Of a stretch of DNA of 64,000 bases, positions 27,240-35,740 are shown in pieces (position 1 is the first letter of the stretch; each line of letters starts with the position of its first letter). The DNA comes from Oceanobacillus sp. CFH 90083 (lineage in GTDB: Bacteria > Bacillota > Bacilli > Bacillales > Amphibacillaceae), in the NCBI RefSeq assembly GCF_009389585.1, contig NZ_VIYG01000003.1, forward strand, positions 186,001-250,000, written 5' to 3'. The position numbers and the translations under genes are program-made. The notes beneath the pieces were generated by a model that was not told the DNA's origin, did not search any database, and was given only the letters and a program-made list of their open reading frames with translations.

Positions 27240-27473
27240 TTGTTTTATATAATTCTCATTGTTGTGGCGTATGCATTTATTTTGGATGATGGGCCTGCGT
27301 TTATAGTCGAATATTTTATTTGCTTTGGCGGCAATGGCGATGATACTTTTTATTTTATTTGATTGGAATCCTTTTCGGACTTTCTCATCAAACCGATTGT
27401 CTTCTTATTGCTATTCTTAGCAATGGATATTTATGGTTTGAGAGATAGGGCAAATAGGGAAAGGAAAATTTAA
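27240..27473 (+). pseudogene. Broken small membrane-protein gene
   Basis: Hydrophobic protein segments appear in succession in different frames: IILIVVAYAFILDDG, then ILFALAAMAMILFILFDWNPFRTF, then LIKPIVFLLLFLAMDIYGLRDR ending at TAA 27471-27473. Joining them needs two frameshifts and gives a protein of about 75 residues with three membrane helices. I do not recognise the family. Confidence 0.6.
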
Positions 27474-28084
27474 AACGTTTTGTTGCCTAATAGATATTTA
27501 TTTTTTTCTAATGTTTGTTCACATCGATATATATAGCTGTTTAATCTTGGTTCTGTATGCTTGTTAATTTCTTTTAAGAGGATATTTAATAGTTGATACA
27601 AACTATCATATTCCGGTGTTTTATGAAAGGTTTTAATGAATAATTTTCTTAAGTTTTCATGAGCATGTTTATGCTGTCTTAAACTATATTTCAAATGGAG
27701 AACCCATAATTTTAATAGATGATGATATTTATCAGAAGGGACACTCCGCAATGTATGATGATGAGGATTAGCTATAACTTGTATATCAATATTCCAAAAA
27801 ATTGGAGTATCCTTTGGGAAAAATGTGATAACATACGCTTCTGGTAAAAGGCTGGGGCTCCAATCGTAAAATAAAATATCGAAGGGATGGCTGATTAATT
27901 TTGGCAGTGCCTTGGCAAATTGCCCGTTGTCCGCTCCAGATACGTCGATGCCTATATCAATATCAGAATAGTCATCCCCTCTATCTGTCAGTAAACTTCC
28001 TCTAAAAAAAGCATCTTGAACATCAAGCTGTTTTTTTTAGAAAGTTATCCATTGATTAGCTAATTCGATTCTTTTATCTATCAT
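27470..28084 (-). pseudogene. Nucleotidyltransferase-domain gene with a nonsense codon
   Basis: ATG at 28084 follows AGGAGAT. The frame reads MIDKRIELANQWITF, then TAA at 28037-28039 beside an A8 run, and then stays open in the same frame to 27470. After the stop comes DAFFRGSLLTDRGDDYSDIDIG, the GS..D.D active site of an aminoglycoside-type or related nucleotidyltransferase, and a helical C-terminal part. With codon 16 as sense it would be about 204 aa. No good internal start exists before the active site, so the gene is probably dead unless the stop is a sequencing error. Confidence 0.75.
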
Positions 28085-28180
28085 GATAAACATCTCCTGC
28101 ATGTGTTTATTAAAAATATAGATGACTGGAGACGGATAAGCAAATAAATAGATTAAACGATTATAAGGAGTGGTGTAAGG

Positions 28181-28569
28181 ATGAGAACAAGAAGCGCTGT
28201 AGTGATTATCCAAGAGAATAAGGTTGCTCTGATTAAGAGAATCCGTGAAGAAGTTACCTATGATGTGTTTCCAGGGGAGGGGTAGAAGGTGGGGAGACTC
28301 CTGAGCAGGCTACGGTTCGGGAAGCATATGAAGAACTTGGTATTCATGTGAGGATTATAAAGCTTTTGGATACCACGTATTTTGGCGGTGAGCAATATTA
28401 TTTCACAGCAGAGATAATAAGTGGTGCGTTCGCGACAGGAAGTGGAGAAGAGTATACAGATCCGGATAGGAACAGAGGGACTTACCAGCCAATATGGGTG
28501 GAGCTGGACGAGCTTTTTGATATGGATGTTCGACCGAGGGAAATTGCGGAAAAGATTGCAGATGAATGA
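28181..28569 (+). pseudogene. Frameshifted Nudix hydrolase
   Basis: ATAAGGAG precedes ATG 28181. The reading frame MRTRSAVVIIQENKVALIKR runs into PGEG and a stop at about 28283. One extra G in the GGGG run near 28272 restores PGGGVEGGETPEQATVREAYEELG, a full Nudix box, and the frame then runs to 28569. Either a recent one-base deletion or a homopolymer sequencing error. Confidence 0.85.
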
Positions 28570-28671
28570 GTTCATCTAACTTTGCTTGCAGGGATATTCT
28601 AATGAACTTTAAACAGTAATTCTTTGGAACATGTGATAAAATCGATATATATAATTCTTGGAGGGATAGCC

Positions 28672-29160
28672 ATGTTTGGAAAGCTTTTTAAAAAGAAAGA
28701 GAATCAGGAGATTGAATTATTCGCTCCGGTTGATGGAGAGGTAATTCCTTTGGAAGAAGTACCTGACCCGGTATTTGCTGAAAAAATGATGGGCGACGGC
28801 ATTGCGATTAAACCGTCTAATGGTAAAGTGGTATCACCTGTTGACGGGAATATTGTGCAAGCGTTCCCGACAAAGCATGCGGTAGGGATTAAAGCCAGCA
28901 ATGGGGCAGAAATTTTAATTCATATTGGCTTAGAAACCGTTGCTTTGGATGGCGAAGGATTTACCATCCATGTCAAAGAAGGAGATAAAGTGAAAAAAGG
29001 CGATGCTCTTGTTGATGTCGACTTGGCAGTTGTAGGTGAAAAAGCGGTGAGTACGGTTACACCAATGCTTATTACAAATATGAGTGATATCGAAGCTTTA
29101 CATAAACAGGATGTGAAGCAGGTCCGGGCAAGTGAAGATGTTGTGATTACGGTGAAATAA
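28672..29160 (+). CDS. crr: PTS glucose-type EIIA component
   Basis: 162-aa soluble EIIA of the glucose family. It passes phosphate from HPr to EIIB domains. The phosphorylatable His is in ILIHIGLETV and the supporting His in PTKHAVGI. ATG 28672 has GGAGGG at 28660; longer in-frame starts lack a site and add residues not seen in EIIA. It stands alone, and the trehalose EIIBC at 37511 lacks an EIIA domain, so this is its likely partner. Confidence 0.93.
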   Translation: MFGKLFKKKENQEIELFAPVDGEVIPLEEVPDPVFAEKMMGDGIAIKPSNGKVVSPVDGNIVQAFPTKHAVGIKASNGAEILIHIGLETVALDGEGFTIHVKEGDKVKKGDALVDVDLAVVGEKAVSTVTPMLITNMSDIEALHKQDVKQVRASEDVVITVK

Positions 29161-29225
29161 AAGGAGTTGACAAGCAAAAAGGCTTTGCTGAAAACGGAAG
29201 TAGATAAGGGAAAAGATTCATAAAA

Positions 29226-29269
29226 AAAAGTAGCAGTTTTCCACTTTGACGCGGGATGCTGCTGCTTTT
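29226..29269 (+). terminator. Terminator after crr
   Basis: AAAAGTAGCAG (29226-29236) pairs with CTGCTGCTTTT (29259-29269) with one G-T pair; T-rich tail follows. Confidence 0.65.
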
Positions 29270-29285
29270 CCTTTCTAAAATATTG

Positions 29286-29537
29286 TTAAATTAGATCATA
29301 GAGTAAATATATTACGACAATGGTTAATAATAAAAACACAATAAAATGCAGACCAAACGATTTCTTTTTCACTAAAACAACTAATCTTGTCAAAAAAGCG
29401 AGAGCCATAATGGATAGTAGTATTAGTGAAAAATATCCTTCCATAAAATTAGGAAATAAAAATAGGGATGCAAAACCAATTATTGCTAATAATATAGCAG
29501 CATAATCAAAAATACTTCTTTTTTTATTATCTTCCAA
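29286..29537 (-). CDS. Small membrane protein (83 aa)
   Basis: Not recognised. Three hydrophobic helices (DYAAILLAIIGFASLFLF; YFSLILLSIMALAFL; LHFIVFLLLTIVVIYLL) with a basic loop VKKKSF. A TTG at 29537 has GAGGTG 9 bases upstream and is the best start; GTG 29549 overlaps that site. Confidence 0.5.
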   Translation of the reverse strand: MEDNKKRSIFDYAAILLAIIGFASLFLFPNFMEGYFSLILLSIMALAFLTRLVVLVKKKSFGLHFIVFLLLTIVVIYLLYDLI

Positions 29538-29642
29538 ATTTAACAACACCTCTTTTGTGAAATTCCGAAAATTCAGTTGATATAAAAGAGATTACTTTAT
29601 AACAGTATACATGAATCAACATAAAAAGGGGGAGAAATTAGC

Positions 29643-29846
29643 GGCTATGATACAACGGGAGTCAGACCAGATTTAATGGCAGATGCTCAGGATGCGCTCC
29701 GCTCGATGATAGATTATATTCCAAGAACATATTCACTGGAGAAGATAGGTGCGTATCTCCTTGCCAGTCATTGTGTAAACTTTAAAATACCCGAATTTAT
29801 AGATGCTGGACAATATGGGGTGAGTGCGCTATTACCAGCTGAGTAA
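29643..29846 (+). pseudogene. C-terminal remnant of an acetamidase/formamidase-family gene
   Basis: A 67-residue frame without an upstream start or the rest of the gene. GYDTTGVRPDLMADAQDALR and KIPEFIDAGQYGVSALLP resemble the end of acetamidase/formamidase proteins (TTG..., conserved Asp-Ala helix, I..VVDxxxxVVSA.LP). A 5' deletion removed most of the enzyme. Confidence 0.6.
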
Positions 29847-29852
29847 AAGGTT

Positions 29853-29884
29853 AAAAAACCATCAAGTCAAAATGATGGTTTTTT
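29853..29884 (+). terminator. Terminator after the acetamidase remnant
   Basis: AAAAAACCATCA / TGATGGTTTTTT, perfect 12-bp stem with an 8-base loop. Confidence 0.85.
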
Positions 29885-29997
29885 GTACTTATTATTTCGG
29901 ATACTACGGGAATAAATCTGTCCGGCCGGTCATGTTAAGTTAAAAAAGCCTGCAGGAACATTTCAAATAATTACATAGGTGCACTGCGCAAACAGCA

Positions 29998-30174
29998 TCA
30001 GATAACCGGATAATACTGCTCATAAACAGGATTAATAAAATATGGAGGCCTGGGTCCGATCTTCGGCAATTGGTACGTATGCTGATTTGCCGTATACAAT
30101 ACATTTACTTTTTCATTGGAATGGTTCACTAATAATAGTGTTACCTCAGGGTTGTAGTAATATTGCTGCATCAT
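29998..30174 (-). CDS. Small Tyr/Pro-rich protein (58 aa)
   Basis: ATG 30174 is preceded by GGGAGGGAGGAATTT, a very strong ribosome binding site. The protein begins MMQQYYYNPEV and ends EQYYPVI, with LPKIGPRPPYFINPVY in the middle. Tyr/Gln/Pro-rich short proteins of this kind occur among spore coat proteins, but I do not recognise the family. It is divergent from the SDR gene at 30313. Confidence 0.6.
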   Translation of the reverse strand: MMQQYYYNPEVTLLLVNHSNEKVNVLYTANQHTYQLPKIGPRPPYFINPVYEQYYPVI

Positions 30175-30312
30175 AAATTCCTCCCTCCCAGTTTCTTCTC
30201 CCTCTTACCTTATTCAACTTTCGCTGATATGGAACTTAAACATACATTTTTTCACTACCTCCGCCCAACTATCATAAAGTAATCTATCCATGAGATTTCA
30301 AGGAGGATGGTT

Positions 30313-31242
30313 ATGACACAGGATAAATCAAATAAACCAGCAGACCAAGTCTATCCGATGTACCCAAACTATGGAAAAATAACGCAATATGAAGAGGTTG
30401 CAATGACTGTGCCGGAGCAGCGGCAATATCGTCAGCCAGGGCTGGAAAAATGGATGGTCCCCAGACCAATTATTGAAAATAAAAATCAAAAGGGCAGTAA
30501 TAAGCTCGTTGGTAAGGTTGCATTGATTACAGGAGGAGACAGCGGGATGGGAGCAGCCACAGCTATTGCTTTTGCTAAAGAAGGTGCCGATGTAGCTGTT
30601 GCTTATCTGGATGAGCATGAGGATGCCAACCGGACGAAAAATCGCATTGAAGAGCTTGGGCAGCGCTGTTTATTGCTGCCAGGCGACTTAAGGAAAAAGC
30701 GGCAGTGCTGTTATATTGTAGAGAAAACGGTTGAAACGTTTGGCAAGCTGGATGTTCTCTGTAATCATGTCGGAATCCAATTTCAGCAATTAAGCTTGCT
30801 GGATATTACGGATGAACAATTTGATGATACCTTTAAAGTAAATGTATACTCCCATTTCTATACGACACGTGCAGCACTTCCCCATCTGAAGGCAGGCAGC
30901 TCGATTATCAATACGGCATCTGTAGTAGCATACGAAGGATACAAACAATTGATGGACTATACTGCCACAAAAGGAGCTATTGTCAGCTTTTCAAGAGCAT
31001 TGGCAAATAATTTAGTGGATCAGGGAATCCGGGTAAATGCCATCGCTCCGGGACGTATATGGACACCGCTGATTCCATCCAGTTTCTCTGCAGATGAAGT
31101 GACATTGGCAGGAAACCCGATGCAGCGGCAAGGGCAGCCTTTTGAGGTAGCACCTACCTTTGTTTATCTGGCTTCAGATGATTCTCGTTTTGTTACGGGT
31201 CAGACACTGCATGTGAATGGTGGACAATGGACCACATCTTAG
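30313..31242 (+). CDS. SDR-family oxidoreductase, general-stress type (YdaD/YhxC-like)
   Basis: 309-aa SDR with the N-terminal extension typical of the B. subtilis YdaD/YhxC/YhdF group ([28 protein letters not shown]). Cofactor loop is [15 protein letters not shown]; the active-site region is [10 protein letters not shown] with YTATKGA. ATG 30313 is chosen as AGGAGG (30301-30306) directly abuts the earlier ATG 30307. In B. subtilis ydaD is sigma-B controlled; I saw no clear sigma-B promoter here. Confidence 0.9.
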   Translation: MTQDKSNKPADQVYPMYPNYGKITQYEEVAMTVPEQRQYRQPGLEKWMVPRPIIENKNQKGSNKLVGKVALITGGDSGMGAATAIAFAKEGADVAVAYLDEHEDANRTKNRIEELGQRCLLLPGDLRKKRQCCYIVEKTVETFGKLDVLCNHVGIQFQQLSLLDITDEQFDDTFKVNVYSHFYTTRAALPHLKAGSSIINTASVVAYEGYKQLMDYTATKGAIVSFSRALANNLVDQGIRVNAIAPGRIWTPLIPSSFSADEVTLAGNPMQRQGQPFEVAPTFVYLASDDSRFVTGQTLHVNGGQWTTS

Positions 31243-31467
31243 CAGGAAAGGCAGCGGATAAATATTTTTAAACATATTGCGGCATGGGATAAATGGCTAT
31301 AAAGAAGAATAATCTCAAAAATGTTTTCATCTGGATATATCGTAGCTGGCGAAAATCGTAAATATTAACTCGAACATTTGTTGTGTTATCTGTTCCTATA
31401 AAAACATTAGCAGCCTGCTTCCTTTTTGCATATAGTATTAACGACTAATTTTAGGGAGGATTTTTCG

Positions 31468-32364
31468 TTGTCACAATACCTTCATTCAATCAAACAATGG
31501 TGTGAAGAAATTTTAAAAACGTATCAGGAGTCAAGGGAGCAGCTTAGAGGAAATATTGGTGCGGAAGCGCTGAAGGAGTGGGAGGATACATTAACACAAT
31601 TTCAAAAGGAGCTTTCAAATAATCAAATTGCAGAGGAAGAGGACGCTTATAAACGCGCTAACGATTTATATACACAGTTAAACTCCTATCTGGAAGAGAG
31701 CGTGAACGAGGGGCGTACAGAAGGAAATCGTGCAAGAGTCGTTCCGATTGGCGGTCATACGCTTCCACCGCTTCCATACAGCTACGATGCTTTGGAACCT
31801 TATATCGAACGCAGGATTATGGAGCTGCATCATGATAAGCATCATCAAAGTTATGTAGACGGTTTAAATAAAGCGGAAATAGAAATGCAGCAGGCGCGTT
31901 GGGACAATAATTATGACCTGATTAAGCATTGGGAAAGGGAAGCAGCGTTTAATGGAGCGGGGCACTATTTGCACACGATATTTTGGAAGGTGATGAGCCC
32001 TGATGGTGGCGGTGAGCCTTCCGGGGATCTCATGAAAGAAATTGAGCAGTCCTTTGGCAGCTATGATCAGTTTAAAGCGCATTTTACGGAAGCAGCAAAC
32101 CATGTGGAAGGTGGAGGCTGGGCTATTTTAGTATGGTCTCCGCGGGCAAGGCGTCTGGAAATTCTGCAGGCGGAGAAGCACCAAAACTTAAGTCAATGGG
32201 ATGTTGTTCCGCTGCTTGTGTTGGACGTGTGGGAGCATGCCTACTATCTCCAATATGAAAATGAAAAGGCAGATTATATAGACAATTGGTGGAATATCGT
32301 TAATTGGACGGAAGTGGAGAATCGATATAATAAAGCAAGACAATTGAAATGGCAGCCTTTTTAA
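31468..32364 (+). CDS. sodF: Fe/Mn-type superoxide dismutase with N-terminal extension (SodF-like)
   Basis: 298-aa dismutase. The C-terminal 200 residues are a standard Fe/Mn SOD: metal ligands in MELHHDKHHQSYVDGL and LDVWEHAYYLQYEN. About 95 extra N-terminal residues are helical and Glu/Gln-rich, as in Bacillus SodF. TTG 31468 is the start because GGGAGG lies 7 bases upstream. Whether it uses iron or manganese is not readable. Confidence 0.88.
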   Translation: MSQYLHSIKQWCEEILKTYQESREQLRGNIGAEALKEWEDTLTQFQKELSNNQIAEEEDAYKRANDLYTQLNSYLEESVNEGRTEGNRARVVPIGGHTLPPLPYSYDALEPYIERRIMELHHDKHHQSYVDGLNKAEIEMQQARWDNNYDLIKHWEREAAFNGAGHYLHTIFWKVMSPDGGGEPSGDLMKEIEQSFGSYDQFKAHFTEAANHVEGGGWAILVWSPRARRLEILQAEKHQNLSQWDVVPLLVLDVWEHAYYLQYENEKADYIDNWWNIVNWTEVENRYNKARQLKWQPF

Positions 32365-32426
32365 AATGTATGCAATAATATAATGGAGACATCATCATGT
32401 TGTTGTATATAAAATGGGGCTTCCGT

Positions 32427-32689
32427 ATGCCAAAAATTCGTTCTATAAAGAATCTGAGCAATGCAACAAAAAAACGGAATGATGTCACCGGCTGGAAGAG
32501 CCAATATTTATTACAAAGAACGGTTATAGTGATATGGTTCTGATGAGTATGGAAACTTATGAAAAATCTCTGGTAAAATTGGAGTTATATGAAGAATGAG
32601 CTTAAGCAGAAAAGCAGATGCATGAAGAGGAACATTTTTCAGAAGCGGAACAAGTATTTGAAAAGTTGCAGAAAAAGTATGAAAGATAG
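32427..32689 (+). pseudogene. Broken Phd/YefM-type antitoxin gene
   Basis: Pieces of a YefM/Phd antitoxin lie in order but in different frames. MPKIRSIKNLSNATK is the N-terminal DNA-binding strand. EEPIFITKNGYSDMVLMSMETYEKSL follows in another frame, then a stop at about 32598. The tail AEKQMHEEEHFSEAEQVFEKL ends at TAG 32687. A deletion/frameshift and a nonsense codon inactivate it. No cognate toxin is left nearby. Confidence 0.8.
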
Positions 32690-32694
32690 TGATA

Positions 32695-32728
32695 AAGGCT
32701 AACACGTTATTCCCCTTGTGTTAGCCTT
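32695..32728. terminator. Terminator downstream of the MerR gene
   Basis: AAGGCTAACAC / GTGTTAGCCTT, 11-bp perfect stem with a 12-base loop, between convergent units. Confidence 0.75.
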
Positions 32729-32764
32729 ATTACAACTCTTTTCTATAGTCATTCTTCTGCTGTT

Positions 32765-33487
32765 CTATTCCTCCAAAGCCGCCTGAATATACCTATACAA
32801 CGTACTATCCAGGCCATAATGCAAAGCTGGCTGGGGATTTTCCGCATAAAATTTTTCCGCACTTTCCATCAATTCCTTATTCCCGTCAGAAAAAGCAGCT
32901 ATTAATTTCTGCCATTCCTTTGCTAAGTCCCGGACAGATTTATCCTGTGGAGGGACTCCTTTTTCATGCTTATCTTTTAATACCTCCAGCAGTTTTTTAA
33001 ACTGCTTTTCTCCTTGTTTTAATACTTCATCACTTGTATTTAGATAGTGCTCTCTCATTGTCTCCAGCTGTTTGTTCGTAAAATAGTCAGAACGATCCAA
33101 ACGAATTAATTCAAACAGAGAGGTAAGCTCCTGGAAAGAAATATTTTCCGTCCTAGCTGCTTCCTGTTTAGTACGTTCTAATTGATGCAGCAATGTTTGC
33201 TGAACAGCTATCTCCGAGTTAACCCGTCTGATTTGCTGATCCAGCGTATCCATTAAGTTATCTCTACCCGTATGGATAATCTCCTTTATTTCTTCCAAAG
33301 GCAGATGCATTCTTTTCAATACAAGAATTTGCAATAGCAGCTGCATATCCTCACTCGTATAGCGCCGATGTCCCGCCTCTGTATAAAGAGAAGGTGAAAA
33401 TAAGCCGATTTGGTCATAATATCTCAGTGTACGGATGGAGAGTCCGGTAAGAGCGGCTAATTGTCCAGTTGTCCAATAATTTGGCAT
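32765..33487 (-). CDS. MerR-family regulator with TipAS-like domain
   Basis: 240-aa regulator. The N-terminal MerR winged helix (TTGQLAALTGLSIRTLRYYDQIGLFSPS..GHRRY) is followed by a coiled dimer helix and a C-terminal helical TipAS/antibiotic-recognition-like domain (KFYAENPQPALHYGLD). ATG 33487 has GAGGTGAG upstream. It starts 4 bp after the Hsp33-like stop, so the two form one operon. TipA-like proteins sense thiopeptides or other drugs; the ligand here is unknown. Confidence 0.85.
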   Translation of the reverse strand: MPNYWTTGQLAALTGLSIRTLRYYDQIGLFSPSLYTEAGHRRYTSEDMQLLLQILVLKRMHLPLEEIKEIIHTGRDNLMDTLDQQIRRVNSEIAVQQTLLHQLERTKQEAARTENISFQELTSLFELIRLDRSDYFTNKQLETMREHYLNTSDEVLKQGEKQFKKLLEVLKDKHEKGVPPQDKSVRDLAKEWQKLIAAFSDGNKELMESAEKFYAENPQPALHYGLDSTLYRYIQAALEE

Positions 33488-33491
33488 GTGC

Positions 33492-34364
33492 TCACCTCGA
33501 TTGTAAAATGGTTTGTATTTCAGAAGGGCTGAAAACATAATCTCTTCCGCAAATGTGACACGTTGTATCAATAGAAGTGTTTGCCCCGACAGCTTTTTGC
33601 AGTTCTTCTGCAGGTAACGAATAAAGAAAACCATAAAACATTGCTTTCGAGCAATGGCAGGCAAATCGGATTGATTTCCGTTCCATGACTTTTGAATGAT
33701 AAAAGCGCTCGTTTAATTCTTTTTCTATCTCTGCATCATTCATCCGAAGCAGCAGAGGAACAAGGTTTTCTGCTTCGAATTGTTTTTGGACAAGCTCTAA
33801 TGCACCTTCTTTAGCCCCTGGCAGTGCTTGAGCATAAATGCCATAGCTTTTAATAAGACAGCCCTCACTGTTATATTCTATATTCGTTTGTATTATGGTA
33901 TCTGTCTGCTCACTCTGTTTAAAATAATATGCAAAATCATCATCTATATTTTGATACGGCATATCTGTAATTCCTGTAAATTGATTCATGTCAAATCCTT
34001 TCATTAGCCGGATAGAAGCCTTTGTACCGATCAATTCCTGAAGAGATGCATTTGCATGCCGGTGCTGATATTCCTTTAAAAGTGCCTGATTGGCATAGCC
34101 GCGCACATTTCCTGCTGCATCTGTATCTGCATGAATTTTATATTTTTTGTTCGTCAATGTAATAACCGCGCTGATTCGTTGATTAGCCTTTAACGTTACA
34201 GAAAGAAGACTGATGACGGAAACAGCTTTAGCTAATGCTAAATAACAAGTCTCATCCTTTATTTTACTTACATTCATAATTTCCTGCAGCACTTTTGTGT
34301 TATCCGTAAAATACAAACGGACACTGTTATCTAATACGAGCGTTTTGATGATTTTATTCGTCAT
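33492..34364 (-). CDS. Hsp33-family redox chaperone-like protein
   Basis: 290-aa protein with the Hsp33 plan: N-terminal substrate domain (residues 1-230) and a C-terminal zinc site with the pairs CHC and CHIC (FACHCSKAM; DTTCHICGRDY). In Hsp33 these cysteines sense oxidation and unfold to activate holdase function. The N-terminal domain is more divergent than a typical HslO, so it may be a second, specialised copy. It is co-transcribed with the TipA-like MerR regulator. Confidence 0.82.
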   Translation of the reverse strand: MTNKIIKTLVLDNSVRLYFTDNTKVLQEIMNVSKIKDETCYLALAKAVSVISLLSVTLKANQRISAVITLTNKKYKIHADTDAAGNVRGYANQALLKEYQHRHANASLQELIGTKASIRLMKGFDMNQFTGITDMPYQNIDDDFAYYFKQSEQTDTIIQTNIEYNSEGCLIKSYGIYAQALPGAKEGALELVQKQFEAENLVPLLLRMNDAEIEKELNERFYHSKVMERKSIRFACHCSKAMFYGFLYSLPAEELQKAVGANTSIDTTCHICGRDYVFSPSEIQTILQSR

Positions 34365-34557
34365 TTTATCTACTCCTTCTAATCACAGGATAAATCATGA
34401 CGTGACGTAAGGTTCAAGTTTAAATTGGAAAAAGGAGTTTGAATAAAGTAAAGATCTGCCTTTTTACAATATAGATAGTTCGTTTTAAAATATACTTATA
34501 GGAATGGGCAGTGCAGGGTCAGCTTAATAAATTTTGCAGTGGAGATGATAAAAACAA

Positions 34558-34959
34558 ATGAAGCCTATCAATTACTCTGTTTGGGAATCGGATACGCTTT
34601 ATGCAGTGAAGGCATGGCTTCCGGAAAACACAGAGGCTGTTACTGTCGGCAGACTGGGGCAATTTCACTTTCCAAAAGGATATTATGTTTATGTAGGGAG
34701 TGCAAAACAGAATATTCGTGCGCGGGTGGACAGGCATATACAGATGGATAAAAAGAAGCGCTGGCATATAGACTATTTACGCCCTTACTTACAGATTCAG
34801 GCTGTGCAAACGTATCCAGGTGCGGAAGGAGAATGCGCTCTGTGTGAGAGGCTGATGCAGGAAAATGCAGGGACGATGCCGGTGAAAGGATTTGGATCAT
34901 CGGATTGCAGGTGTTTTTCACATTTGTTTTATTCGAAAAAAGAGATTACATTAACTTAG
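34558..34959 (+). CDS. DUF123 (GIY-YIG-related) protein
   Basis: 133-aa protein of the DUF123 family, related to GIY-YIG nucleases and common in archaea. Motifs: FPKGYYVYVGSAKQNIRARVDRH with the YVYVGS strand-turn and Arg, HIDYLRPY, a central CALCERL and GFGSSDCRCFSHLFY. GGAGAT is somewhat far from the ATG. Nuclease activity is unproven for the family. Single gene. Confidence 0.8.
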   Translation: MKPINYSVWESDTLYAVKAWLPENTEAVTVGRLGQFHFPKGYYVYVGSAKQNIRARVDRHIQMDKKKRWHIDYLRPYLQIQAVQTYPGAEGECALCERLMQENAGTMPVKGFGSSDCRCFSHLFYSKKEITLT

Positions 34960-34973
34960 AACATTAGAAAAAA

Positions 34974-35005
34974 GCTGATATAAGCAGTTATACACTTATA
35001 TCAGC
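34974..35005. terminator. Terminator between DUF123 and treR
   Basis: GCTGATATAAG / CTTATATCAGC, perfect 11-bp stem with a 10-base loop, between convergent genes. Confidence 0.7.
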
Positions 35006-35011
35006 CTTCTT

Positions 35012-35725
35012 CTAGCGTTCTCTTCTGGCAAAATCAACGAACCTGAACTTATCAGGACGATGTCTGGATTCGGTATATTGAAATAATGTCGCATCATCTA
35101 AATAAACATAGTTTTTGATAACCACTATATTATAAAAACCTTCTAAATCCAGCAGCTCACGATCTTCGGCAGTTGGTTCCTCTACAATAATTTCTTTTTT
35201 GGCAAAGCTGATGATAAGGCCTAATTCATTTTCAAGGTAGTCGTAAATAGAAGCTTCAGCAATCTCCCTGGAAATATGCTGCACGGTTTTTGCTACTAAA
35301 TAATCCTTGTCCAAAATCACGCGCTGTTCAGAGAAGGAGCGGGTCCGGATAATTTCCCAAACCTCCTGATTCTTCTTCAGCTTTAATTGCTGGCGGATAA
35401 AATCAGTAGCTGAGACTTTTGCACATTGATGTACTAATGTTATCGGCTTTTCTCCCATTTTATCAGCTAATTCTTTAAAACTGACCAGGCCGGATACCGG
35501 GAAATCAAATTTATTTCGCTCAATCACCGTGGATCCTTTGCCGCGGATTTTTTGGATATACCCATTTTGAGCAAGCAGATTTAATGCTTTCCGAATTGTC
35601 TCCCGTGATGTCTCGTACTGCTCAGCTAATTCATTTTCCGAGGGGAGAAATTCATTTGCTTGAAATGTTCCCTTTTCTATTTTTTGCACCATTTCCTGAT
35701 AAATAATTAAATACTTATTTCGCAT
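35012..35725 (-). CDS. treR: Trehalose operon repressor (GntR family)
   Basis: 237-aa GntR/HutC-type repressor. The N-terminal winged helix reads FLPSENELAEQYETSRETIRKAL, followed by a UTRA ligand domain that in TreR binds trehalose-6-phosphate. ATG 35725 follows GGAG by 8 bases; that site lies just past the treA stop. It is the last gene of treP-treA-treR and should act at the two palindromes at 38966 and 39000. Confidence 0.92.
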   Translation of the reverse strand: MRNKYLIIYQEMVQKIEKGTFQANEFLPSENELAEQYETSRETIRKALNLLAQNGYIQKIRGKGSTVIERNKFDFPVSGLVSFKELADKMGEKPITLVHQCAKVSATDFIRQQLKLKKNQEVWEIIRTRSFSEQRVILDKDYLVAKTVQHISREIAEASIYDYLENELGLIISFAKKEIIVEEPTAEDRELLDLEGFYNIVVIKNYVYLDDATLFQYTESRHRPDKFRFVDFARRER

Positions 35726-35740
35726 CGCCATTAACTCCAT

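Noticed and set aside
27107-32764. Prophage or genomic-island borders around the broken-gene patch
   Set aside because: No integrase, tRNA, phage structural gene or direct repeats were found; local decay explains the data more simply.
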